From Chloranthus sessilifolius (taxonomy: Eukaryota; Streptophyta; Magnoliopsida; Chloranthales; Chloranthaceae), in NCBI GenBank assembly GCA_021018995.1, contig CM037588.1:145285725-145349724 (forward strand): a stretch of DNA of 64,000 nt, read 5' to 3'. The translations under genes were made by a program, and so were the position numbers. Below the pieces are notes generated by a model. That model was not told the DNA's origin, did no database searches, and saw only the letters and a program-made list of their open reading frames with translations. Below, in pieces: positions 22,879-34,718 of this stretch; position 1 is the first letter of the stretch, and each line of letters opens with the position of its first letter.

Positions 22879-23829
22879 ATGGATATCAAATCTTTGTTTA
22901 ACTTACTATTCGGGCGCCCTTGGCTACATGAGGTTGGAGCCATACCTTCCACCTTACACCAAAAACTTAAGTTTGTGTCTGGGCATAAAATTGTTACAAT
23001 CATCGGGGAGGGGCACAGCGAGAAAGAGAAAGCTGCCAATAGCGTCGAAAAGCCCAACATGTTAGATATACCGCACACCGCTGAGGATGTCGACCTTCAC
23101 AGCTTTGAATATGAGGTGTCAGCAATACTCTCAGAACCCATTGAGGGCATCATGCCTAAAACAGGAGGCGGTATGGTAGCGGCAGTAGCAATGCTCCAAA
23201 AGTGGGGTCAGAAAGGAAGGGGTCTGGGACCCAGGTTGCAAGGCCGAAGAGAGCCAGTTGTGGCTAAGGGACAGAAGGTTCGGTTCGGGTTAGGATACAA
23301 GCCCACGGAGGAGGAGGTCCGAGAGGCCAAAGAGAAAGCCAGGGTCACCACAGCAGTAAAAGCTCCAGGAATCAACATAGAGGAGAAGCCTCGCCCTAGG
23401 CCGCACATCAGGGATTCCTTTGTCAGCGCAGGGGTCGTAAAGATCGATCGAAATGGGGTAACCCATTTGACCCCACACAAACCCCTAGCCCCAATCCATC
23501 CCACCAATCCCCAGATCTCCCTTCCCAGCTTAGAAATTGATTTGGCCGTGTTATTCCTCTTCGAGGAACGACAGTCGGTACCTAAGCAAACTCCCCCTGT
23601 GGTGAATCACCATAAAACTGAGTTATCCTTTGAGGACATCATCTCAGAAGAAATGGGGATCAATATGATGGAGGCTGACTCCAGCAAGCCATATCAGTCA
23701 GCACCCTCCATCCCAACAGGTAAAGGAGCGGCCCCTCAGGTACGCAACTGGGCATCTTTGCCCCAAACCCTGGAAGCGGGGAATAGCCTAACCTTTGGCA
23801 CCTGTCTCCCAAAAAAAAAAAACCTATAA
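22879..23829 (+). CDS. Element C polyprotein segment with G-patch
   Basis: Continues the protease domain (LFNLLFGRPWLHEVGAIPST, the conserved C-terminal protease motif) and then encodes a G-patch (about 23175-23310: MLQKWGQKGRGLGPRLQG, then VRFGLGYKP). G-patches bind RNA or RNA helicases and are found in Tat-lineage polyproteins. The rest is a charged, Pro-rich linker. The frame ends in an A-tract at 23812-23829 (encoding KKK) and a stop. The candidate intron begins here. Confidence 0.8.
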   Translation: MDIKSLFNLLFGRPWLHEVGAIPSTLHQKLKFVSGHKIVTIIGEGHSEKEKAANSVEKPNMLDIPHTAEDVDLHSFEYEVSAILSEPIEGIMPKTGGGMVAAVAMLQKWGQKGRGLGPRLQGRREPVVAKGQKVRFGLGYKPTEEEVREAKEKARVTTAVKAPGINIEEKPRPRPHIRDSFVSAGVVKIDRNGVTHLTPHKPLAPIHPTNPQISLPSLEIDLAVLFLFEERQSVPKQTPPVVNHHKTELSFEDIISEEMGINMMEADSSKPYQSAPSIPTGKGAAPQVRNWASLPQTLEAGNSLTFGTCLPKKKNL

Positions 23830-24051
23830 AAAGTGAGATAAGCCCTTGGCAGGCAATACCTTGTATATATGACAAACCACCTTGCCAAGGGCTCGTCTCT
23901 GAAGAAAAGAAAAATCCCCAAAACATGAAAAAAATACAATATCCCAAAAATATGGAAGAAAACAAAAATCTCAAAAACATGGAAAAAATACAAAGTCCCA
24001 AAAACATTGAAAAAATCTAAAGTCCAAAAACATTGTCATTTAAAATTCCAG
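23830..24051 (+). other. Candidate intron between protease and RT of element C
   Basis: A non-coding, A-rich gap separates two otherwise long open regions. It contains four or five imperfect copies of a CCCAAAAACATTGAAAAAAT-like unit (23915-24025) and ends with ATTTAAAATTCCAG (AG at 24050-24051), a reasonable acceptor. A donor is not certain (GTATAT at about 23869 is one option). Ogre elements are known to splice an intron at this position, which makes the reading plausible. Confidence 0.45.
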
Positions 24052-26129
24052 AAAAAGTCTCTCAAAAGGATGCCTTAATCGAAATACCCGTCCCACGTAA
24101 AATTGACCCCTTCCCTGTAGAAATACAAGAAGAGATAGGCGTTACGAGTCTGGATGAGGATATCACTTTGGAGGAGCTCCCCAATGAGCTCCTAGAACGG
24201 TTTGTCGACTTTGAGCATGGCCCTACCCTTATTGTCAAAGAGACCGAGGATGTCAACCTAGGAACTGAGGAGGTCCCCAGAATAACCAAAATTAGAACAT
24301 CACTGTCCCCTGAGGAAAGAAAAGGCATGATCGACTTCCTTTGGTCATACCAAGACATTTTTGCCTGATCGTACAAGGACATGCCTGGTCTAGATACTAA
24401 TTTGGTAGAGCACGAGTTGCCCCTCTACCCTAACATGAAGCCAGCTAAGCAGAAGCTGAGGCGTCTCCGACCCAAGTGGATGTTGAAAGTCAAAGATGAG
24501 GTCATCAAGCAATATGACACGGGGTTTCTCATGGTATCCAAATACCCGCAATGGCTAGCCAATATCGTACCTGTGTCGAAGAAGGATGGAAAGGTCCGCA
24601 TGTGTATCGATTTTTGCAATTTGAACAGAGCGAGCCAAAAGGATGATTTCCCACTACCACACATTGACATCTTGGTCGATAACACAGCTAAGCACGAGAT
24701 GCTCTCTTTCATGGATGGATTTTCAGGATATAATCAGATAAAGATGGCAGAGGTTGATCGCGAGAAGACAACGTTCATTACCTCCTGGGGAACCTTTTGC
24801 TATCGAGTCATGCCGTTTGGGATGAAGAATGCCGGTGCAACTTACCAGAGAGCTATGGTTGTACTATTTCATGACATGATACATCGAGAGATCGAAGTGT
24901 ATGTTGACGACATGATAGCCAAGTCACCGGAGCGAAGCGACCATTTGGTAAACCTCCAGAAACTGTTTGAAAGGCTGAGGAAGTATCGACTACGACTGAA
25001 TCCACAAAAGTGTGCATTTGGCGCCATGTCAGGGAAATTATTAGGATTCATCGTCAGCAGGAGAGGGATCGAGGTCGACCCAATCAAAGTCAAAGCCATC
25101 ACTAAAATGCCACCACTGTCTACTGAGAAGGAAGTTAGAGGGTTCTTGGACAGAATACAGTATATCAGTCGGTTCATTGCACAACTAACACCTATCTGCA
25201 CGCCGATCTTCAAGCTGCTAAGGAAGAATTCTCCCGTTGAATGGAATGATGATTGTCAGGCAGTGTTCGATAAAATCAAAAGCTACCTCCTGAATCCACC
25301 TCTTTTGGTACCACTTGACCCAGCAAGACCACTCTTAATGTATCTCTCCACAACGAAAGTTTCAATGGAATGTGTCTTAGGTCAGCATGATGAGACGGGA
25401 AGAAGAGAGCAGGCCATCTACTATCTAAGTAAGAAATTCACTGATTACGAGACGCGCTATTCTCATCTGGAGAAAGCATGCCTAGCCCTTGAATGGGCTA
25501 CCCAGAGGCTCCGCCACTACTTGCTGTCTCAAGCCGTTCTACTTTTTACCCGAATGGATCCGTTAAAAAACTTGTTCGAAAAATTGGCTCTCACTGGGCG
25601 GACAGCACGATGGCAGTTGTTATTATCTAAGTTTGACATCACGTACGTCACTCAGAAGTTGATCAAGGGGCAGGCGCTTGCCGATCATCTAGCCGACAAT
25701 CCTTTACCTGACTATGAGCCATTAAGGACCGAGTTCCCAGATGAAGATATCTTGTTCATGACGGAGGACGATACTGAAGAAGCAGAAGAATCATGGGTAA
25801 TGCACTTTGACGAGGATGCCAATGCCGAGGGTCAAGGAGTTGGTGCCATTCTGATTTCACCGAAAGGATCCCACGTACCCGTCTCTATCAAGCTCAACTT
25901 CCAATGTACTAACAACATGGCTGAGTACGAAGCTTGCGCCTCTGGTCTGCAGGCGGCTCTCGATCTGAATGTAACTCACCTTCGAGTATTTGGCGATTCA
26001 CAATTAATTATATGCCAGACGAATGGTGACTGGAAGATGAAAGACGAGAAGCTGATCCCCTATCATGAATACCTTGAGGACCTGATAGCTTGCTTCCAAG
26101 ATGTGACTTTCTCATACGTCCCCGAATAA
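24033..26129 (+). pseudogene. Element C reverse transcriptase, RNase H and second RNase H
   Basis: Only one stop (TGA at 24366-24368, in FA-stop-SYKDMPGLD where W is usual) interrupts an open frame of nearly 700 codons. Order: RT (KKDGKVRMCIDF near 24585; SFMDGFSGYNQIKMAE; catalytic YVDDMIAKS near 24900-24925), connection, RNase H (EQAIYYLSKKFTDYETRY near 25410), and a second, archaeal-type RNase H from about 25795 (MHFDEDANAEGQGVGAIL; NNMAEYEACASGL; VFGDSQLII). The second RNase H marks the Tat lineage. In its first motif, FDEDA replaces the usual FDGA/S region, so activity is uncertain. A frameshift near 26125 leads into the integrase frame. Confidence 0.88.
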
Positions 26130-27475
26130 GGAATCGCTTTGCTGACGCATTAGCAACTTTGGCGTCAATGATTGAAATCCCGTATGGTGCTGAAATGAAG
26201 CCGATCATGATCGAGCAGAGGAATGAGCCAACCTTCTGCCTCAAGATTGAGGAACCTACAAAGCCTGAAGATGAGCCACCTTGGTTCTCAGATATCAAGA
26301 ATTTCCTCGAAATGCTAACCTTTCCGGAGGGCACATCCAAAACGGATCGACGAACCATTCAACGTCTAGCAACATGCTACGTCATATGCGGGGAATGCCT
26401 TTACTAGCGATCATACAATAATATTTTGCTCAGGTGTCTTACAGAGGGAGAAGCGACCAGTATCATGAGAGAAATTCATGAGGGAGTATGTGGTGCCCAT
26501 GTCAGCGGTCACATGCTAGCCAAGAAAATTTTATGGCAGGGATACTTTTGGACCACTATGGAATTGGATTGCTGCAAACATGTTCAAAAATGTTACAAAT
26601 GTTAGGAACACTCCAGTCTGATACACGCTCCCGCCATCAATCTTCACAGCATGACCACTCCTTGGCCATTTGCTACTTGGGGACTTGACGTCGTCGAAAT
26701 GATTAATCCGAAAGCATCAAATGGACATTGGTTCATCCTCGTCGCCATTGAATACTTCACCAAGTGGGTAAAAGCGGCATCATATGTCAACATAACGGCC
26801 AATCACGTCGAGATGTTTCTCAAATACAATATTGTGTGCCGATTTAGAGTACCCAAAGATATCATTATAGACAATGGCATAAACTTTGCGAATAAATGCA
26901 TCCGAGCCTTCTGCGAGCAATACAAGATCAAGCACCATCGCTCGTCGCCTTATCGGCCTCAAACTAATGGAGCCGTAGAAGCCGTGAACAAGACAGTCGT
27001 CCGCATCCTCGAGAAGATGGTCGTCACTTACCGAGATTGGAGCGAGATGCTGCCATTCACTCTATGGGCCTACAGAATGTCGATCCGTACTGCTACAGGG
27101 GCAACACCATTCTCCCTTGTGTATGGAACTGAGGCTGTCCTCCCGGTAGAGGTTGTAGTACCCTCACTTCGAATCCTCATGGAATCAGGCTTACCCGAAG
27201 CAGAGAAAGAGAGATCACGCTTTGATCAGCTAAACTTATTGGACGAAAAGAGACTCCTAGCCTTGTGTCATACTTAATTTTACCAGGGGCGAATCGCACG
27301 CACTTATAATAAACATGTCCGCGGTCGAGATCTAAAGGTAGGAGACACTGTGCTGAAGAAGATCTTCCCATCCCTCCACGCCGACCCGAGAGGAAAGTTC
27401 AAGCAAACTGGGAAGGACCTTATGTCATTCGAGAAGTGCTGTCGGGATATGCCCTCCACCTCGCCACCGTGACGG
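26090..27475 (+). pseudogene. Element C integrase
   Basis: Begins with the end of the second RNase H (NRFADALATLASM, the usual N-x3-DALA-x-LAS motif). After a TAG at about 26405 and a degenerate zinc-binding stretch (GVCGAHVSGHMLAKKIL; CCKHVQKCYKC, 26480-26605) comes the DDE core in a long open frame, 26651-27277: D in WGLDVVEMINP, D in DIIIDNGINFANK, E in GAVEAVNKTV. The C-terminal module (RDLKVGDTVLKK) is frameshifted after 27277. No chromodomain follows. The catalytic triad is intact. Confidence 0.87.
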
Positions 27476-28948
27476 AGATCATTTTCCTGAGCCCATCAAT
27501 GCTGGATATGTCTGACGGTTCTACTCTTAGTCTATTGCGATAAGGTAAGTATTGGTGAAACAGATGCGTGACTGCTTAAGAACCACTTAAAAGAGGCCAT
27601 CATTCTAAACACCATAGCCAGAAAGTGTCCCTAAAAATGAGGATATCTTTTGCTACCCCATTTGAGCTTGGGCCTTTCTTTCAATAAACCCCTCCCAAAA
27701 AAAAAATGTGTGTGTACATATACCCAAAAAAAAAAAAAGTTGCTATAAAAAAACGAAAAAATTTGGAAAAGTAAAACCTCAAAAAGAGATTGCCTGAAAA
27801 AAAAGAAGAGAGAAGAAGGATTAGAAAAAAATAGAAGATTCAGGGGGCATGTACAGCAAAACCCCCAAGGAAGAAAGTATGTTGAGAAAACTGAAGCCGC
27901 ATCAAGAAAACCTCTTTTAGCCTAGCATACCTTCAAATCCTAACCTAACCCATGGCCAAGCTACACCCTGAAGGAAGCCCTCTTTGTAGGTTCACGAGCA
28001 GTCATAGTATCTGTTAAGTCAACATGAACCGAGTCGTGAGACGACACCAGGACCCCATCCAGCTGGCTATGATGGAATCAACGTCTATGTCGTGGCTTTT
28101 GAAAAAGAATAAAAAAATGAAAACACAAGCTCAAAGCAAGATGGACGTAGTGAAAACCCGAAAGGGTGCTACGGGTAAAAACAGCGGGCTTGTGCGGACT
28201 AGGTGAAAACCCGAAAGGGCGCTTGGGGTAAGAGAACTAAATCCATAGACGTGGTGAAAACCCGAAAGGGCGCACGGGTAAAAAAGGAGATAAAAAAAAA
28301 AAAAAAAAAAAGAAGAAAAAAAAACGAAAAGAAAAAAAGAAAAGAAAAGAAGAAAGGTTTGAAATGATTGATTGTTGTTTGAGGAACCCTTTTTTCACCC
28401 TCCCTGTTACTCATTAGCCGACTAGGCCGCTCATGCTAAGTTTGAATCGAGTCCCGACCAGAATTGTCTTTGTGAAACCGCACTGTCAAAAGCATGACCC
28501 GAGGCAAGGAGAAAGGTTTGACTCAGCCTAAAGGGATTAGTGTTCCAGCCTTGGTAAAATCCAAAAACTCACTTTGGTCCGATTGCATAAAAGGGTCCGG
28601 CCATGCTCAAAATAGGACTCGTGGTTTCACCTCACTGATTAAGGCACCCAAAAAAATGCACAAAACAAAACCCAAAAAAAAGGGAGGGGAGAAAACGATA
28701 AATCAAAAAATCAAAAGGCCTGTGTAGATGTATATACTAAACCACCTTGTGCACCACTTACACCACATCCCAAAAAATAGTCGGTGTGGTGACTAGCGTG
28801 CTTTCCCTTTTTACAAGTATAAACAAAAACAACAAAAACATAAAGAAAATATGTATACCAAAAAATGTGTGTGTATCTGTAAAGGGGTTTCTTATGCCCC
28901 TTTCCTGTGTATTTGATCTGTGTGAAAAGTTTCATGTGCAGGAAGGAG
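27476..28948 (+). other. Element C spacer between integrase and antisense genes
   Basis: Non-coding and A-rich, with homopolymers at about 27695-27740 and 28288-28345. It contains three copies of GTGAAAACCCGAAAGGG (28146-28285). Small ORFs on both strands (for example 28494-28727 and 28711-28980) look random. The 3' ends of sense and antisense transcripts probably converge here. Confidence 0.6.
28146..28285 (+). repeat. GTGAAAACCCGAAAGGG repeat x3
   Basis: Three copies near 28150, 28203 and 28252, each followed within a few bases by GGGTAAAAA or GGGTAAGA, at intervals of about 50 bp, downstream of integrase. Confidence 0.8.
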
Positions 28949-30410
28949 TCAGCGGCCCAGCTCACGCTTTAAGGCACTAATCTCAGCATTAAGGTCATCC
29001 TCTCGAACGTTCCTCTCCGTCAGCCAACATTCGTGCAAGCTCTTGAACCTCTTCCAAGAAGAGTCCGCGGCCCCAAAAGCAATGTTCAAAGATTCTTTCA
29101 AACGGAGAACCTTGTTCTCTGCTGAATCTGTCTAAACCGTTCACAAGCCAAAAGCTCTTGCAGGGCTCTCTTCTCGTCCATCAGCAACTCTATCCGAGCT
29201 CGGAGTGCCGCCTCTTTCTTTGGCCAGGGGGCCCCAGTATCAGTGATCTCTGACGAGTTTAGGCCATTAGCAGCTGGCCGCTCAGTCAACAGCCAGGCCT
29301 CGTACTCAGGAGAAGTCCTAACAGAGTCTCCCTGCTCAATATCACACATCAGGGTCGACTGACGCGCCTCCCAAAGGACAGCAATCAGATCTATGTCCCC
29401 AGAGGATCCCCTAGAAAAGATCATGTTGCATAAAGGAGGCCTGGCCTCACAAGGCACTCTGAGGCAGCCAAAAAGTGAGAAATAAATGGGAAGTAAAGCT
29501 CATGATCTCTAGAATGAATCACTGGGAAGGTCCGGTCCAACCAAGGAAGCCTCCATGTCAGCTCAGTGTCGACCAACCAAAGCTTCAGAGCGAACACTTC
29601 GCCCTGGGGAAGCAAATGGCATCTACCTAGAAAACTTTGAGCCACCTCACCTCGGGCGATATAAAAGCGGGGAACGGACCCCAAAATAGAAAGATGCTCA
29701 CCCAACCAGACATGAAGCAATAAGGGGCATCCCCGAAGGCCCTCCACCTTACCCAGGGCAAAGGAATCAAGGCATCGGTACAGCTCGGCCAGCACCAAAT
29801 GCATCATAGACCGGCCCACCTCAAGCTCCATCAAAATATCACAGATAGCCAATGAGAAGCTCTCTCCCCCAGTGTAGAAAAGGATTTCAGAGATGAGGCC
29901 GAGTACTAGAGCTTTCACGTTGAAGGCATTCCTAATCGGCAATTTTCAAAGACTTTCATCGCCGAAAAGTTCTTTGAGGAATTTTAGCGAACACCTTATG
30001 GGCCCCTCGACGAGACTTTTCTCATACTCGAATTTCTTCAAACCGAGAGTAAGGCGAACGGATCTGGAATATCCCGGCCAAGGCAAAACTCTTGCAAGGC
30101 CCCTGTGAAGCTTCAGGCCGGACAGACTGGATAGCTCTTCAAGGGTTGGTTGGGTCAGCTCCCGCTTCCCAAAATGGAATACATGAGAGTTCACATCCCA
30201 AAATGAAGCAGCATCATGAAGAAATTCCCATCGAAGAGGAATCTTTAAGAAGGAAGGAACGCGAGATAGCCCAAGGCTTTCCAAATCTGCAAGCTCACTC
30301 TCATTTAGGCTCCCAAACCAGGCCACTAAAAATTTGGGCCCCAGGCCCAATAAAGGGGATAAATTGGCTCCGGGCCCTCCACGTAAGGGAGGGTTAGAAA
30401 GCGGGTCCAT
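28949..30410 (-). pseudogene. Element C antisense gene 2 (mobile-domain-like, coiled-coil end)
   Basis: A single-exon antisense gene. I place the start at ATG 30410 (MDPLSNPPLRGG) because a TATA-like TTATATG (30546-30553) lies about 140 nt upstream; an in-frame ATG at 30509 is possible. The N-terminal block (WEFLHDAASFWDVNSHVFHF; LTQPTLEELSSLSGL) resembles the domain seen in antisense ORFs of Tat elements, related in style to the plant mobile domain (recognised from memory, not searched). One in-frame stop (29946-29948) and frameshifts near 29450 and 29115 break it. The last 150 residues are charged and Leu-rich with heptad spacing (KKEAALRARIELLMDEKRAL; LNAEISALKRELG), a likely coiled coil. 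Stop at 28949-28951. Function unknown. Confidence 0.68.
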
Positions 30411-30567
30411 GAACGTACAAGGATCTTTTGAGGAGATAAAAATCGGTGTATGATGATGGACCCGCCTTGAGAAAAAAGAGAGCAAAAAGGGCCGGTCAAA
30501 AGGGGGCAAGTCAAAACAAAAGAAATAATTTCTAAGCCAACTCGGACATATAAGGCCCCACTTTGAG

Positions 30568-30771
30568 TTAAACAGCGCAACTATTAGTTGCTTGATGCAT
30601 TAATCCCTATTTTTTGCTGGCGCAACTATTAGTTAGCGATGCATTATCCTATTTTTGCTGGCGCAACTATTAGTTCTTGACCTCAACTCCCAAATTTTCC
30701 TGGCACAACTAATAGTTGCGCCAGCACACTTTTCTGGGGATTTTAGTTTGGCGCAACTATTAGTTGCGCCA
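30568..30771. repeat. Inverted-repeat motif group upstream of antisense gene 2
   Basis: Five copies of the TGGCGCAACTA/TAGTTGCGCCA site (near 30572, 30617, 30659, 30700, and the perfect copy at 30749-30771). They end just upstream of the TATA-like box of the antisense gene. Some copies have a damaged right arm. Confidence 0.9.
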
Positions 30772-31133
30772 CACTACAGTTGCCCCCTTCTACAGCCATT
30801 TCAGGACCTAACTTGGGGGACTTACACCCCTCTTTGTTTGTTTGCTTCACACACCCTGTCATGTTAACAACTAATCATCTGTTCTATTCATTTATATATA
30901 TATACAGGGCCGATCCTACATCCAGGCATGCAACCCAAAGGGGTCACTTTCCAAAAAATATTCTGGGCAGACACATCCTGCAGAGGAGCAGACATAGTGG
31001 GGCAAGAAAACCATCGCATAAAATCAAAGCAAAGGCATTAAGAATATTCTTGAAAAGAAATACACCATCCATCCCATAATGTCTAAAATCCAAATCCAAA
31101 ATACTGAGTCGCAAAAAGCAAAAAACTAGAAGC
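30772..31133. other. Gap between the two antisense genes
   Basis: About 360 bp with no supported ORF. It includes a short TATATATA run at 30894-30903. It would hold the 3' end of antisense gene 1 and the promoter-distal side of the motif group. Confidence 0.5.
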
Positions 31134-34100
31134 CTATTCCTGGCTCACCCCCTTGGACTTCTTACGACGGCGAGAAGAGCTTTGGTAGGTCCTCATATCC
31201 CCCACTCTCGACCACGCCTACGAAATCCTACTCAGCAGGGAGCGCGACTCCTTAGCTCGGGCACGCTGCAAAGCAAAATCAAGGTCAAGATCAGTTAAGG
31301 GGCCAATAACCAAGAAATGAATGAGAGGAGTCAAGCAGCCAGGTACTCACCGTCTCCACCTCCCTAAGCTCTGCCAGATGATGATGGTAATTCGCATATT
31401 CCATGGCCGAGTTGAAGTCCTGCGATACAAACATTCAGTTATCAGGACAACCCTGGAAGCACATACAGATGGAACAAAAATAGAGGAGGATTAGCTCAGC
31501 AGAAGACTTACCCCTGGAACCACCTCAGGAGGGGGAACGCTGGCCGCCTCAGCAGAAAGCCGTGCCTGTCGATCTACATCAGCACAGAGGCCCGAGAGGA
31601 AGCTATCATCAAGGCGCCGGAAGGTCCCATAAACTACAGACGGTCCACCACCAGGGATACCCGCCTGAGAGGTGCCCGATGGACCAACACCCGAGGAACC
31701 CTCACCCGAAGGACCTGCACGGAAGGACCCGGCACCGGAGGATCTACTCGGACATGTCAGTGATTAGGCCCCCTTCACCATTCGAATCATCTTCCGGAGA
31801 AAACTGTGAACAAAAGAAAGATCCACTTAGGCAAAGACCGAGTCAAAATGAGAAGGAAACTAATCTAAGCTGAGAAGAGGTTACCTGACCGACCGAGCCG
31901 CTAAATGCCAGAAAATTAGCGCTAGGGACAAAGCGCGGCAGGATGAATCGATGAGGCAGGCACTCATACCAGAAATGATAGTCCCCAGGCATATGAAGGG
32001 CATGGATCGGGAACCCATTGTTGAAGAAGGCCGCCGTCAGCTCCTCAATACTACCAACAGGACTCCAAACATCTGCCGGAGGGTCTACAGGTATGGCGTA
32101 GTAGCCCTGGAACTGGTGTACCACCCTCTCCCCCAGATTGTAGCACCTGGCCCATGCTCCATAAAAGAAGATGACGTGGCGATTATTAAATAGGCGGGAG
32201 GTGCCCACAGCTGCTCGGTCTCAGAAGCGGGATGTTAGGTATGGGTCGGGGAGGATCTGCAACCAAAGAAGAGAAACCAAGCAGGCAACACCTTAGTAAA
32301 AAGTAATGTCCAAGCTGAAAGTGAACAAGGGTTGAAAAGTCGTCACCTGCTCGGGGGCCATCAAATCAAGCTAAGACCTTAGGCCCATTTCCAGGTGCTT
32401 TAGGCCCACATCATGGCGATGAGACTGGTTCCAATTGCTAAGGAGGGGATAGGTGAGCACCTCCGAGAATAGAAGCAGATGACCAAGGTGGAAGTGATGA
32501 TATCCCCACACCTGAAAAAGGGGAGATGGCATAGGAGCGGGTCAATAGCACATATAGATCTCATATATGTAATGATGAGAATGATGACAAAGCAAAGGAA
32601 CGAGGAGCTACCTCCAAGGCAACCCAAAATCCCACGGCGGACTTCGAATCCCCGGTCGTAACCTGGGATAAGTTGTACATCAGCCAGGCATATCCCGCCC
32701 CTCCCCAGTCATACCTGGGAACGTCGCTCCAATTATCCATCACGCTTAAAAAGGCCAGGCTGACTCGTCCCCCGCTGGCATTTGTAAAGAGGGCTTTGCT
32801 CAGCAGGAGTAGGAGGGTGATGCGAGCCAAAACAATCGCCCGCTCCGGTGTGATATAGAGCTCCCAATCCGGCTGGCCCAGGTCCACCATCTCATCAGCA
32901 GAAAAGAGGGAGGTCAACCAGGACATCTTGACCTCTGTGCCATGGGTCTGCCCCCGAGGAGGATAGGCCCCGATCAACCGAATAATGTCCTCCCGGCTCG
33001 GTACTGCTAAGGTGGAGATCGACACTCCCCAATCGATGCGATAATCATGGCCCGATCAACCTCATCTCGGCATAGGGCATATGGAACGTCATGGTCTCTG
33101 GATGGAACCTCTCGATCAGGGCCTTCAAATAGGCCGCGTCTGCCCTCATGGCAGGGTAGGACAAGAACTCCCCAAAGCCCACCTGCTCCAACAAGACCTT
33201 CACCACTGGAGGGGCATAGAGGTAAAACTCATGGAAGTCGAGCCACCCCCTTCGGAATACGATGGTAGGAAGTTCCTGTACTCAAAGAAATGCACATCAG
33301 ATTGCAGCAGTAAAGTAAAATTGCGCAAAAGAAAGAAATTGAACCTATCTTTTACCTTGCCCACTATTCCGAAGTTCGAAATATGGGTGTACTGCTGATG
33401 TAAGAGGCCAACCCGGGCAGCCTCACCCTGCATCTCAAGCCACGGGCCTGCTCTCCATTCCACCCAGAGAAACTGCTCTCCCCGTGGGCCATACACTATC
33501 TCAGGCCCCTGCTCCTGACCCTCCTCAAGGATGTGCTCTTCGCCGCCCGACATGCTGGGGCAACAAAAAAATATATACAATCACATCAAAACAGATCAGT
33601 GATAAAGAACCATTTATGTTCTAACGCCAAGAGAAGGTAAGTATGCTCACCCCTTTTTCTATTTTTCAGGAATAAAGATACACACATACAAAAAAAAAAA
33701 TCTCTCCTTTAAATTGAATAAAAATAAAAAATGAAAAAAATCCTTCCCCTTTTTTTAAAATAATAAAAACAAAACAAACTTTCCTTTTCTGTATTTTAAA
33801 ATAAAGCGACTTAAAAAAAAATAAAAAAATCATCATTTCTTTATGCTTCTAAAAATCAAAACCAAGGAAAAAGTCCTTTTGTGTTTAGAAAAACAAAAAA
33901 ATCATTTCTTTATGCTTCTAAAAATCAAAACCAAAGAAAAAGTCTTTCTTTTATCAGAAAAGCAAAAAACAAAAAATCCTTGCTTTATATTCCTAAAAAC
34001 AAAAACCAAAAAGAGAAGGCTCATCTTTTAGGGTCCTTTTATGCTTCGAAAAACAAAAAAAAAGGGGAATCACTTTCTTATGCTCCTAAAAATTAAAGCC

Positions 34101-34718
34101 AAAAAAAAACAAACTAAAACAAATCTCTTTCTCTTATGTTCAAGAATCCCTCCTTTTATGCTCCTGAAATCAAAAACCAAAAATAGAAGGGCCTTTCTTC
34201 TATAAAAACAAAAACTACAAAAAAAACCTAGTTTATGCCCATAAAAAAAAAAAAAAAAACACAAAAATAATAAATAATAGTAAATCAATGCCTTAGTTGG
34301 CTTTCAAAACAACAAAAAAATAAAAATCCCTTGTTTTCTTAAAATTTAAGAGAAGTCAAAAGTCATTAATTAAAATTCAAAAAACCAAAAATCCCTTTTC
34401 CCTAAATTACGGTTCAAAAAAATATATATAAAAATAAAAGACCAAAAATCCATTGCTTTATATGCGACATAAAAACAAAAAAACAAACAAATAAAAAACA
34501 ACAAAAATAAAATCCCTTCTATATCCACAAATAAAAAATATACGTATATATTAGGCACCAATAAATCCATAAAACAACAAAATTAGGGCATTGTTCATCA
34601 TCCACACATAATCAATACCATAGAAATAAACCATTTATCATCTAAGAATGCAAGATCACAATCATATTTGCATAAAGAAGCAAGAAAAATCAAGAAGAAT
34701 AAGTTTTTAATGGTTACC
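31134..34718 (-). pseudogene. Element C antisense gene 1: eight-exon plant-mobile-domain-like gene
   Basis: Exons inferred from GT-AG sites on the - strand: a 5' UTR exon ending at 34718; 33356-33554; 32612-33275; 32347-32511; 31885-32256; 31512-31803; 31351-31419; 31134-31265. The ATG is at 33551-33553, one base after the acceptor TTGCCCCAG, and exon 2 codes exactly 66 codons. Exon 3 contains RFHPETMTFHMPYAEM, which matches the hallmark of the plant mobile domain (family known from MAIN/MAIL proteins and from transposons). A frameshift near 33047 and stops in exons 4, 6 and 8 show decay, although most splice sites remain good. The last exon is basic (SSRRRKKSKG), a possible nuclear signal. 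Antisense genes at this place are known in Tat/Retand elements. Confidence 0.7.
33780..34300. repeat. Degenerate A-rich tandem repeat in intron 1 of antisense gene 1
   Basis: Imperfect units of about 60-70 bp, each with TTTATGCTTCTAAAAATCAA-like and AACCAAAGAAAAAGTC-like parts. They fill much of the 1.16-kb intron 33555-34717. Hydrophobic ORFs on the - strand here are products of the T-rich sequence. Confidence 0.7.

Noticed and set aside
33843..34570. Lys- or Phe-rich ORFs on both strands
   Set aside because: They are produced by A/T-rich tandem repeats in intron 1 of the antisense gene.
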